From the NCBI RefSeq assembly GCF_002941025.1, contig NZ_PTJS01000001.1, forward strand, positions 3,596,001 to 3,660,000: 64,000 nt of DNA, in the 5' to 3' direction. Below the pieces are notes generated by a model. That model searched no databases and was not told the DNA's origin. It saw only the letters and a program-made list of their open reading frames with translations. The position numbers were made by a program, and so were the translations under genes. This DNA is from Streptomyces sp. QL37 (GTDB lineage: Bacteria > Actinomycetota > Actinomycetes > Streptomycetales > Streptomycetaceae). Numbering within the stretch: the first letter of the stretch is position 1; each line of letters starts with the position of its first letter. Of this stretch, positions 10,788 through 18,554 are shown piece after piece.

Positions 10788-11357
10788 CTAAGGCCGCCGC
10801 GGCAGCCAGGAGGCGCCGCCCGGCACCGGGCCGAAGCCGCGTGCCTCCCGGAGGACGACGACCTCGTCGCCGTCGTCCAGGGCCGTGGCGGGGGCGGGGG
10901 CGACGGTGTCGCGGGTGCCGACCGAGACGCCCTCGGCCTCCAGGAGCTCCCCGACGTCGTCCGCGAAGGTGTGCAGGGTGCGTGACGTCCCGTCGACGTC
11001 GACGCGGACGGCCTTGTCCTGGGCGAGGAACCCTGCGGTGCCGCCCGCCAGGACGGCGACGACCAGAGCGCGCGGGACGATCCTCCGCAGGCCCTCCGGA
11101 GCGCCGCGGTGGCGCCGGGCCGCCCGGTGTCCGCCGGTCTCCCTTCGCGGGGCCGGCGGCCGGGGCACCAGCGGGGTGTCGAGGACGGTGGGGTCGTGGA
11201 CCGGCGGGGGGTCGGGCGGCCGGATCGCGGCGACGATCGTCCGCTCCTCGTGCAGGGAGCGCGGCGGCGCCGGGGGCGGGGAGGGCGCCCGCGCCGGGAC
11301 CCGCCTCGCGCGCCGGCTGCCGCGCGCCGCGCGGTGACTGCCCTGTGAATGGCCCAC
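10788..11357 (-). CDS. Rpf-like protein reduced to an anchor plus one DUF348 (ubiquitin-like) domain
   Basis: 189 aa from the GTG at 11357, chosen because GGAG precedes it by 5 bases; a GTG at 11426 would add 23 residues but lacks a ribosome-binding site. The N-terminal 80 residues are basic and Pro-rich, then one membrane helix (RALVVAVLAGGTAGFLA), then a single DUF348-type unit (AVRVDVDGTSRTLHTFADDV to DDGDEVVVLR). Full Rpf proteins at this ksgA-linked position usually have several DUF348 units, a G5 domain and a lysozyme-like Rpf domain. Here the frame stops 20-odd residues after the first unit and ksgA begins 9 bp later, so no catalytic part remains. It may be a shortened but functional surface protein or a decayed gene. 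Confidence 0.72.
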   Translation of the reverse strand: MGHSQGSHRAARGSRRARRVPARAPSPPPAPPRSLHEERTIVAAIRPPDPPPVHDPTVLDTPLVPRPPAPRRETGGHRAARRHRGAPEGLRRIVPRALVVAVLAGGTAGFLAQDKAVRVDVDGTSRTLHTFADDVGELLEAEGVSVGTRDTVAPAPATALDDGDEVVVLREARGFGPVPGGASWLPRRP

Positions 11358-11474
11358 GACGCTCCAGACGTTCCGGCCTGCCGTCCCCGTTGCGCGGGCA
11401 CGATAGCGGACCCCTCGTAACCGCACAAAGTCGTACGATTACCCCATGTGTCGGCCCGGGGTCCCCGGCACCCC

Positions 11475-12341
11475 TCAGAAGTCGAACGCCCGCGCGGTGT
11501 TGTCGTAGACGGCGGCGGCCAGGGTGTCCTCGTCGGTGCCCCTCACCTCGGCCATGGCACGGAGCGTGACCGGAATCAGATAGGGCGCGTTGGGCCGTCC
11601 GCGGTACGGGGCGGGGGTGAGGAAGGGGGCGTCCGTCTCGACGAGCACGAGCTCGGCGGGGGCGACGGCCAGGGCGTCGCGCAGCGGCTGCGCGTTCTTG
11701 AAGGTGACGTTGCCCGCGAAGGACATGAAGTAGCCGGCCGCCGCGCAGATCCGGGCCATGTCGGCGTCCCCGGAGTAGCAGTGGAAGACGGTCCGCTCCG
11801 GCGCGCCTGCCTCGGCGAGGATCCGCAGCACGTCGGCGTGGGCCTCGCGGTCGTGGATGACCAGGGCCTTGCCGTGCCGCTTGGCGATCTCGATGTGGGC
11901 GCGGAAGGACTCCTCCTGGGCGGCCATGCCCTCGGGGCCCGTACGGAAGTGGTCGAGGCCGGTCTCGCCGACCGCGCGTACGTGGCCGAGGGCGGCCAGC
12001 GCGTCGATCTCGGCGAGCGCCTCGTCAAGGGCAGCCTTCCCGCCGGGCTCCCTGGCCCCCTGCCGCGCAGTGCCCTCCGGGTCCCCGTGCACGATGCGGG
12101 GCGCCTCGTTGGGGTGCAGGGCGACGGAGGCGTGCACGGACGGGTGCGCGGCGGCGGTCTCGGCGGCCCAGCGGGAGCCCTTCACGTCGCAGCCGACCTG
12201 GACGACGGCGGTCACGTTGACCGCCGCGGCCCGGGCCAGGCCTTCCTCGACGGTTCCGTCCTGCATGTCCAGGTGGGTGTGCGAATCGGCGACCGGAACC
12301 CTGAGGGGTTCGGGGAGCGGCGGGGCGTCGGTACGGCTCAT
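11475..12341 (-). CDS. TatD family metal-dependent hydrolase (DNase)
   Basis: 288 aa, cytoplasmic. TatD-type TIM-barrel hydrolases are 3'-5' exonucleases or related phosphoesterases using two divalent metals. Metal ligands are visible as ADSHTHLDM (about 18-26), the Glu of GETGLDHF, His of LVIHDREAH, FHCYSGD, and the Asp of VETDAPFL. Length is normal. It lies between the Rpf-like gene and a small CxxC protein on the same strand, in the conserved block with ksgA and rsmI. Confidence 0.92.
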   Translation of the reverse strand: MSRTDAPPLPEPLRVPVADSHTHLDMQDGTVEEGLARAAAVNVTAVVQVGCDVKGSRWAAETAAAHPSVHASVALHPNEAPRIVHGDPEGTARQGAREPGGKAALDEALAEIDALAALGHVRAVGETGLDHFRTGPEGMAAQEESFRAHIEIAKRHGKALVIHDREAHADVLRILAEAGAPERTVFHCYSGDADMARICAAAGYFMSFAGNVTFKNAQPLRDALAVAPAELVLVETDAPFLTPAPYRGRPNAPYLIPVTLRAMAEVRGTDEDTLAAAVYDNTARAFDF

Positions 12342-12372
12342 GCCACGACTCTACGAGGGCATGAACCCTCTC

Positions 12373-12768
12373 TCACCGCCGGTGGAAGGGACGGAGCAGA
12401 TCGGACAGCTGCCAGTGGTGCGATCCGGAGCCGGCCGCCGGGACGGCGGTGGCCACGGACATCTCCTCGCGGCCCTCGTCCCCGCCCGCCATCACGGGAC
12501 GTGCCATCTCCCGCGGCCTGAGCAGCTGCTGGACGGTGGAGACCCGGCCGGCGCGCATGATCCGCACCACGTGGCCACCGCAGTTCGCGCAGGTCGGGGT
12601 GGACAGCGGCGACGGCACGCGCTCCCCGTCCGCCTTGTACACCACGAACGCGTGGCCCGAGCCGTCGACGTGGTGCTCTATCTCGTAGGCCTGTTCCCAG
12701 CCGTGCCCGCACCTCATGCACGCGAAGGCGTACGCCTCGTGCACGGTGCTCGCTGCGATCTCACTCAT
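12373..12768 (-). CDS. Small CxxC zinc-ribbon-like protein of unknown function
   Basis: 131 aa from the ATG at 12768 (MSEIAASTVHEAYAFACMRC). Two CxxC pairs, CMRC at 17-20 and CANC at about 58-61, suggest one structural zinc. His residues between them (EIEHHVDGSGH) add to the metal-binding look. The tail is low-complexity and ends in HRR. No catalytic motif was recognised. An upstream in-frame start (12810) is less likely because the extension is Arg/Pro-rich and lacks a ribosome-binding site. Confidence 0.8.
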   Translation of the reverse strand: MSEIAASTVHEAYAFACMRCGHGWEQAYEIEHHVDGSGHAFVVYKADGERVPSPLSTPTCANCGGHVVRIMRAGRVSTVQQLLRPREMARPVMAGGDEGREEMSVATAVPAAGSGSHHWQLSDLLRPFHRR

Positions 12769-12939
12769 GCCTGCTCCTCTTGTCCGTGGACACGCACTCC
12801 GGACAAGCACTCCGGATGGTGCGTTCCACCCTCAAGTGGACGCCTTCGCCGACGGCGATGCACCAGGTCTGCCGAGTGTTGGCACGCTTTTGGCCGATTC
12901 GTGGCCGAACGGCCCGGTACGCGGCTCGGGCTTTACATT

Positions 12940-13827
12940 TCAGGTTAGTCCTTTGCCCTGCTCCTGGCCGGTCCGAGCCGCGTTCTTTGCCGCGACCACC
13001 GCATCGAACACCTCGCGCTTGGGCAGCCCCGCCTCGGCGGCGACCGCCGCGATGGCCTCCTTGCGCCGCTCCCCCGCCTCCTCGCGCACCTGCACCCTGC
13101 GCACCAGCTCGGCGGCGTCGAGTCCGTCGTCGCCGGAGTCCGTCGCGCCCTCGACCACGACGGTGATCTCGCCGCGCACGCCCTCGGCGGCCCAGACCGC
13201 CAGCTCGCCCAGCGGGCCGCGCTTCACTTCCTCGTACGTCTTCGTCAGCTCGCGGCAGACCGCGGCCCTGCGGTCCGACCCGAACGCCTCGGCCATCGCG
13301 GCCAGGGTGTCGTCCAGCCGGTGCGGGGCCTCGAAGAAGACCATCGTGCGGCGCTCGTCCGCGACCTCGCGCAGCTTCCCCAGCCGCTCGCCGGCCTTGC
13401 GCGGCAGGAAGCCCTCGAAGCAGAAGCGGTCCACGGGCAGCCCGGACAGCGCGAGCGCGGTCAGCACGGCCGACGGGCCCGGTACGGCGGTGACCTTGAT
13501 GTCCTGTTCCACGGCGGCGGCGACGAGCCGGTAGCCGGGGTCGGAGACGGAGGGCATCCCGGCGTCCGTGACCAGCAGGACACGCGCACCGCCGACGAGG
13601 GCCTCGACGAGTTCGGGCGTACGCGCCGACTCGTTGCCCTCGAAGTAGGACACGACACGCCCCGTCGTGCGGATGCCGAGCGCCTGGGTGAGCCGGCGCA
13701 GCCGCCGGGTGTCCTCGGCGGCCACGACATCGGCCGTCTCCAGCTCGGCGGCGAGCCGTGGCGGGGCGTCCGCCACGTCGCCGATGGGGGTCCCTGCGAG
13801 TACGAGCGTTCCAGTCGTTCCAGTCAC
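12940..13827 (-). CDS. rsmI: 16S rRNA (cytidine1402-2'-O)-methyltransferase
   Basis: 295 aa from a GTG at 13827, chosen because GGGAGG lies 9 bases upstream; the ATG three codons earlier would touch that site. RsmI methylates the ribose of C1402 in the decoding centre. Motifs are GTPIGDVADAPPRLAAEL, AEDTRRLRRL, LVTDAGMPSVSDPGYRLV, VPGPSAVLTALALSGL and FEGFLPRK, all standard for the family. It is divergent from pmt, with a 62-bp shared promoter region. Confidence 0.95.
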   Translation of the reverse strand: MTGTTGTLVLAGTPIGDVADAPPRLAAELETADVVAAEDTRRLRRLTQALGIRTTGRVVSYFEGNESARTPELVEALVGGARVLLVTDAGMPSVSDPGYRLVAAAVEQDIKVTAVPGPSAVLTALALSGLPVDRFCFEGFLPRKAGERLGKLREVADERRTMVFFEAPHRLDDTLAAMAEAFGSDRRAAVCRELTKTYEEVKRGPLGELAVWAAEGVRGEITVVVEGATDSGDDGLDAAELVRRVQVREEAGERRKEAIAAVAAEAGLPKREVFDAVVAAKNAARTGQEQGKGLT

Positions 13828-13889
13828 ATCGGCCATCCTCCCAGCACGTGCGGCACCACTCGCACAGATGCGTTCCCTACGATGGCGCG

Positions 13890-15656
13890 GTGACGAGTAC
13901 TGCGCCCGAGGCCCAGCAGGGCAACGACGCCGGGGATCACACCGGCGACCAGCCGCCTTCCTGGCAGCAGCGGCTGCGCCGCTTCGGCCATTCCCCACGG
14001 CCGGAGACGGGGCTGCGCGAGCGCCTGGACCCGCCCTACGCCCGCCCCGGCCGCCAGTTCTGGAAGGTGCTCGCCGTGCCGCCGGTCCTCGCCGGCCACC
14101 TGGTGCGCTGGTCCGCCTGGGGGGGGCCGCTGCTGGTCGCCCTGGTCGCCGGGGTGCTGCGGTTCTGGAACCTGGGCAGCCCGAAGGCGGTGATATTCGA
14201 CGAGACGTACTACGCCAAGGACGCCTGGGCCCTGGTCAACCAGGGGTACGAGGGTTCCTGGCCCAAGGACGTCGACAAGCTGATCCTCAAGGACCCGTCC
14301 TCGGTGGACATCCCTGTGGACCCGGGCTACGTCGTCCATCCGCCGGTCGGCAAGTGGATCATCGGGTTCGGCGAGCAGCTGTTCGGGTTCACCCCGTTCG
14401 GCTGGCGCTTCATGGTGGCGCTGCTCGGCACCCTCTCGGTCCTGATGCTGTGCCGCATCGGCCGCCGGCTGTTCCGCTCGACGTTCCTGGGCTGTCTGGC
14501 GGGCACCCTGCTGGCCGTGGACGGGCTGCACTTCGTGATGAGCCGCACCGCGCTGCTCGACCTGGTGCTGATGTTCTTCGTGCTGGCGGCCTTCGGCTGC
14601 TTCCTCGTCGACCGCGACCGGTCCCGCCGCAAGCTGGCCGCCGCGCTCCCGGTCGACGAGGAGGGGGTCCTGCGCCCGGACGCCCACATCGCCGAGACGC
14701 TCCGCCTCGGATGGCGCCCCTGGCGGATCGCGGCCGGCCTGATGCTCGGTCTGGCCTTCGCCACCAAGTGGAACGGCCTCTACATCCTGGCCGCGTTCGG
14801 CGTGATGGTGGTGCTCTGGGACGTCGGCGCGCGGCGTACGGCGGGCGCCGTGCAGCCGTACCGTGCCGTGGTCCTCAGGGACCTGCTGCCCGCCTTCGTC
14901 TCCACGGTGCCGGTCGCGATCGGCACGTACCTCGTCTCGTGGACGGGCTGGATCGTCACGGACAAGGGGTACTACCGCAACTGGGCCGCCACCGAGGGCA
15001 AGGGCGGCAGCTGGACATGGCTGCCGGACTGGCTGCGCAGCCTCTGGCACTACGAGAACCAGGTCTACGAGTTCCACGTCGGCCTGACCTCCGGCCACAC
15101 CTACCAGTCCAATCCGTGGAGCTGGATCGTGCTGGGCCGCCCCGTCTCGTACTTCTACGAGGAGAAGACGGGCTGCCTCGAGTCCAGTACCGGCAAGTGC
15201 GCCCGCGAGGTCCTGGCGCTCGGCACCCCGCTGCTCTGGTGGGCGGCCTGCGTGGCGCTGCTGTACGTGCTGTGGCGCTGGGCCTTCCGCCGCGACTGGC
15301 GGGCCGGCGCCATCGCGTGCGGGGTGGCGGCGGGCTGGGTGCCCTGGTTCTTCTACCAGGAGCGGACGATCTTCCTGTTCTACGCGGTCGTGTTCGTGCC
15401 CTTCCTGTGTCTGGCGGTCACGATGATGATCGGCGCCCTCCTGGGCCCCGCGGCGGGCACGGGCACCAGGCACCGCCTCGGCATGGACGCCACCGATCCC
15501 ACGGGTGAGCGCAGACGCACGCTGGGCGCGATCGCGGCGGGCGTCCTGGTGCTGCTGATCGTCTGGAACTTCATCTACTTCTGGCCGATCTACACGGGCA
15601 CGTCGATCCCGGAGGACGCCTGGCGCGACCGGATGTGGCTGGACACCTGGGTGTAG
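13890..15656 (+). CDS. pmt: Dolichyl-phosphate-mannose--protein mannosyltransferase (PMT family)
   Basis: 588 aa with about ten membrane helices. It transfers mannose from polyprenyl-phosphate-mannose to Ser/Thr of secreted proteins, in the membrane. The first outer loop carries the acidic pair of GT39 enzymes in VIFDETYYAKDAWALV. Other family blocks are YVVHPPVGKWIIGFGE, SRTALLDLVLMFF and a C-terminal TIYFWPIYTG-like end (IYFWPIYTGTSIPEDAW). The GTG at 13890 (VTSTAPEAQQ) gives an N-terminus of about 70 cytoplasmic residues; longer upstream reading has no start signal. In Streptomyces, Pmt is known as the phage phiC31 receptor glycosylation enzyme. Confidence 0.95.
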   Translation: MTSTAPEAQQGNDAGDHTGDQPPSWQQRLRRFGHSPRPETGLRERLDPPYARPGRQFWKVLAVPPVLAGHLVRWSAWGGPLLVALVAGVLRFWNLGSPKAVIFDETYYAKDAWALVNQGYEGSWPKDVDKLILKDPSSVDIPVDPGYVVHPPVGKWIIGFGEQLFGFTPFGWRFMVALLGTLSVLMLCRIGRRLFRSTFLGCLAGTLLAVDGLHFVMSRTALLDLVLMFFVLAAFGCFLVDRDRSRRKLAAALPVDEEGVLRPDAHIAETLRLGWRPWRIAAGLMLGLAFATKWNGLYILAAFGVMVVLWDVGARRTAGAVQPYRAVVLRDLLPAFVSTVPVAIGTYLVSWTGWIVTDKGYYRNWAATEGKGGSWTWLPDWLRSLWHYENQVYEFHVGLTSGHTYQSNPWSWIVLGRPVSYFYEEKTGCLESSTGKCAREVLALGTPLLWWAACVALLYVLWRWAFRRDWRAGAIACGVAAGWVPWFFYQERTIFLFYAVVFVPFLCLAVTMMIGALLGPAAGTGTRHRLGMDATDPTGERRRTLGAIAAGVLVLLIVWNFIYFWPIYTGTSIPEDAWRDRMWLDTWV

Positions 15657-15672
15657 CGGGGCAGTTGCGCGC

Positions 15673-15707
15673 CCGGGCTCCTTCGGCACGGCGCCGAGGG
15701 AGCCCGG
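15673..15707 (+). terminator. Hairpin terminator after pmt
   Basis: CCGGGCTCC (15673-15681) pairs with GGAGCCCGG (15699-15707), continued inward by six more pairs around a 5-base loop. It begins 17 bp after the pmt stop. Confidence 0.7.
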
Positions 15708-15772
15708 TCCCCCGGGGGCACGTGTGATTGACTCCTCCGCATGGCCCCGTCCCCGCTTCCGCCGGTCCGGCC

Positions 15773-16936
15773 GTGACCGATCCGGCCGCGGCCACCCGGC
15801 CCCGCAACCGCAAGCAGCTCATCGTCGAGGCGGCCGGCCGGGTCTTCAGCGAGCACGGGTACCACGCGGCGTCCATGGAGAAGATCGCGGCCGGTGTGGG
15901 GATCACCGCTGCGGCCCTGTACCGGCACTTCCCGAACAAGTACGCGCTGTTCGCCGAGTGCGCCGAGGTCACGGCGGAGCGGCTCGTCGCCGCGCTCGAC
16001 GAGGTGCCGAGCGGGGCCCCGTTGGCGGAGGTGCTCGACGCCATCACCCGCGTCACCGTCGCCCATCGCGCGTCGGGCGGCGTGTACCGGTGGGAGGCGA
16101 GGTATCTCGACACCGAGGACCGCCGGCGCCTCATGGGGAAGTTCGGGCACGTCGTCGGGCGGGTCGACGAGGCGGTGCGGCGCGCGCACCCGCTGCCCGG
16201 CGGGCGCCTGCGGGCCATGGCGGCCCTCGGTGCGATCGCGTCCATCACGATGCATCACACCTCGATCGCCCAACGCCGGGCCGAGGACCTGCTGTCGGCG
16301 TCCGCGCTGCGGGTGGCCGCGACCGGCACCTCGGCGGCCCGGAGGAGCGGAGCACGTCCCGTCGAGCTGCCCGCCCGGACGGTGCCGCGCACGCGACGCG
16401 CGGAGATCCTCGCGGCCGCCGTCCCGCTGTTCGCACGGGACGGGTTCGCCAGCGTCACCAACGGTCAGATCGCGGAGGCGGTGGGGCTGGCGCCGTCGGC
16501 GCTCTACCGTCACTACGACGGCAAGGTCGACATCCTGGCGGCGGCGTGCCTCCAGGCGGCGGGGCTTCTGGCCCAGGGGGTGGAGCAGAGTCTTCACGGG
16601 GTGGCCGGCCCGCACGACGCCGTCGCCGCGCTGGCGTCGACGTACGTGGCGTACAGCTTCGAGTACACCGCCCTCAACAGCGTCGCCGAGGCCGAGCTCG
16701 TCGGACTGCCGGACGAACAGCGGCGGCCTCTGGTCCTCGCGCAGCGTGAACACATCGCCGTCTGGGAGCAGCAGTTGCGGCTGGCCCGTCCGGAGCTGGA
16801 CCCGCGCCAGGCCCGGGTGCTGGTGCACGCGGGGTTCGGGGTGGCGGTCGAGGCCGGACGGGCACTGCGGTGGCGGGACGGCCAGGACCGCCGTGACGCC
16901 GTGACCGCCCTGGTCGTGGGGGCCCTGGGCGTCTGA
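15773..16936 (+). CDS. Tandem double TetR/AcrR-type transcription regulator
   Basis: 387 aa from the GTG at 15773 (VTDPAAATRPRNRKQLI); an in-frame TTG at 15728 would add 15 residues. Two complete TetR DNA-binding domains are present: about 13-60 (AGRVFSEHGYHAASMEKIAA, ending AALYRHFPNK) and about 203-250 (FARDGFASVTNGQIAEAVGL, ending SALYRHYDGK), each followed by a helical ligand/dimer domain. Fused double repressors are uncommon; TetR proteins are usually dimers of about 200 aa. It is convergent with the Lcp-like gene; a regulatory link is inferred only from proximity. Confidence 0.88.
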   Translation: MTDPAAATRPRNRKQLIVEAAGRVFSEHGYHAASMEKIAAGVGITAAALYRHFPNKYALFAECAEVTAERLVAALDEVPSGAPLAEVLDAITRVTVAHRASGGVYRWEARYLDTEDRRRLMGKFGHVVGRVDEAVRRAHPLPGGRLRAMAALGAIASITMHHTSIAQRRAEDLLSASALRVAATGTSAARRSGARPVELPARTVPRTRRAEILAAAVPLFARDGFASVTNGQIAEAVGLAPSALYRHYDGKVDILAAACLQAAGLLAQGVEQSLHGVAGPHDAVAALASTYVAYSFEYTALNSVAEAELVGLPDEQRRPLVLAQREHIAVWEQQLRLARPELDPRQARVLVHAGFGVAVEAGRALRWRDGQDRRDAVTALVVGALGV

Positions 16937-16943
16937 GGGGACA

Positions 16944-16986
16944 TGGGCACCCGGGTGCCCACCCCTCGGCGCTGCCGCCGAGGGGT
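16944..16986. terminator. Terminator hairpins between convergent genes
   Basis: An 18-bp perfect palindrome (TGGGCACCCGGGTGCCCA, 16944-16961) is followed by an 11-bp stem with a 4-base loop (16961-16971 and 16976-16986). They lie between the double TetR gene and the Lcp-like gene and suit bidirectional termination. Confidence 0.65.
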
Positions 16987-17011
16987 GAAGGCCTCCGGGA
17001 CCGGGGCCGGT

Positions 17012-18217
17012 TCAGCTCGGCCTGTTCCCGGTCGGGATCGTGATCGGGGTGGTCGTCCCGGACCCGCCCTTGTTGAGGAACAGCATGGCCAGGGCGCGCA
17101 GGAACTGGTCGAACATGTAGAAGGCGCCGGGCATGATGGGCGACAGCCCCTCGCGGAACAGGATGAAGGCCGGCCACGCGGTGCGGACCAGGGCCGCCGC
17201 CGCGTAGTCGCGCGGCAGCTTCAGCCAGTCGCCGACCTCGTTGCTCAGGGCGTAGCGCACGAATTCGTTCAGGAAGCCGCGCGTGACGCCGAGGTCGATC
17301 TCCGCGGTCAGGCCGAGCAGCACCTCGGCCAGGTCGAGGCCCTCGGGCGTCGGGGCGAGGATCGGGGTGAGCACCTGTGCCGACTGCGCTTCCGCGGCCG
17401 CCCAGGTCTTCGGGATGTACTCGGTCGGCACTCCGAGCAGGTAGATGGCGACCTGCCAGGAGTGCAGGAACGCCTCCTCGTCGGCGGCCGACATCGGGAT
17501 CTTCCAGTCGCGCATCTTCCTGTGCACGTAGGTGCCCAGGCTGTGGAAGGTGACCAGGATGTCGGCGACGCTGATCGGGATGGTCTGGTCGGCGCCGTCC
17601 TTCCAGTGCGGCGACTGCGGCAGCAGATGACGTACGGCTCCGTGCACCAGCCGTGTCTTGTTGGCGGTGACGATGAACTGTCCCGTCGGTTCGAAGGCGC
17701 GCAGCTGGGACAGGTCGTAGCCGAAGGTGAACGTCTTGGCCGCGCGGTCCTTCATGTCGGCGCCGCCGAAGGACCAGTAGACGCTCCTGGCCTCCCTCGG
17801 GATCACGGTGCTCATGATCCCGCTGCCGAGGCCGTAGAGCATGAACAGGTAGGTGTCCTTGCGCCGGTTGAAGTCGGCGGCGCGGGTCAGCTTCGCGGTG
17901 TCGGCCCAGGAGGGCAGCTTGTTGAAGGTCCGCAGATGCGCGGTGAGGGCGGCCGGCAGTCCGCTGGGCAGCGGGTCACCGTTGTTCACCCACTTCTCCA
18001 TCGCGGTGTTGACCGACGGGATCTGGCCGTTCTCCAGCAGCGACACCATGAGGGGGTCCGTCGCGCTGTCCCAGACGTACTCCGGATCGGCTCCCGTGCC
18101 GGTTCCGGCCACCGAGTCCGCGGACGCCCACGCCCACGCCTTGGTGGGAGCCGCCACACCCACGAGGCCGAGCGCGGCACCGAGGGACAGGATGCTTCGC
18201 CTGTTGAGATCGTGCAT
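17012..18217 (-). CDS. lcp: Secreted Lcp-like oxygenase (latex-clearing protein family, DUF2236)
   Basis: 401 aa with a twin-arginine signal peptide (N-R6-R7-SILSLG, hydrophobic stretch, AWAWA cleavage region). The mature part matches the DUF2236/Lcp class: b-type haem dioxygenases that cleave poly(cis-1,4-isoprene). The haem-region block NKTRLVHGAVRHLLPQSPHW holds the conserved Arg and His expected of Lcp. Length agrees with known Lcp proteins (about 400 aa). Tat export fits a folded haem protein secreted by a mycelial polymer degrader. Other DUF2236 members are uncharacterised oxygenases (MpaB type), so rubber as substrate is inference. Confidence 0.82.
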   Translation of the reverse strand: MHDLNRRSILSLGAALGLVGVAAPTKAWAWASADSVAGTGTGADPEYVWDSATDPLMVSLLENGQIPSVNTAMEKWVNNGDPLPSGLPAALTAHLRTFNKLPSWADTAKLTRAADFNRRKDTYLFMLYGLGSGIMSTVIPREARSVYWSFGGADMKDRAAKTFTFGYDLSQLRAFEPTGQFIVTANKTRLVHGAVRHLLPQSPHWKDGADQTIPISVADILVTFHSLGTYVHRKMRDWKIPMSAADEEAFLHSWQVAIYLLGVPTEYIPKTWAAAEAQSAQVLTPILAPTPEGLDLAEVLLGLTAEIDLGVTRGFLNEFVRYALSNEVGDWLKLPRDYAAAALVRTAWPAFILFREGLSPIMPGAFYMFDQFLRALAMLFLNKGGSGTTTPITIPTGNRPS

Positions 18218-18554
18218 TTACTTACCCACTTCCCAGCTGGACCAGACGGCGCTGTGCGCCTTTTCTGGCTTGCGAGTTGCGCTGCCACCACGTGCCGGAT
18301 CGTGCTGAGTAATGTGATTCTCGATTAACATAGCGAGACGTGCCACCGTCGGCAATGGTCGTGACCGACACCGCGCGACCGGGTCTCGGCGAGGTGCGGT
18401 CATACCGAGGTCAGGGCGTCGAGTCAGGGCTCCCGCGACGCGTCCCGGTCCGGTAACAACCCCCTCAGGGCCCACTCCCGTCCCGTACAGTGCCGAATGA
18501 ACGCCTTGCTTGAACACGTTCAAGAAGGGCTCCTGGGGAGGGGGAACTGCACAG
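18218..18554. other. Divergent intergenic region between lcp-like gene and PBP gene
   Basis: 337 bp with no gene. It has an AT-richer patch (TCTCGATTAACATAGCGAGA, 18319-18338, with 5-bp outer arms TCTCG/CGAGA) near the lcp side and a 16-bp palindrome (18509-18524) near the PBP side. Promoters for both genes should lie here. Confidence 0.6.
18509..18524 (+). promoter_or_regulatory. 16-bp palindrome upstream of the PBP gene
   Basis: CTTGAACACGTTCAAG has 7-bp perfect arms around a 2-base centre and ends 30 bp before the PBP start codon, just upstream of its GGGGAGGGGG ribosome-binding site. It is a likely operator for an unknown regulator. Confidence 0.45.
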
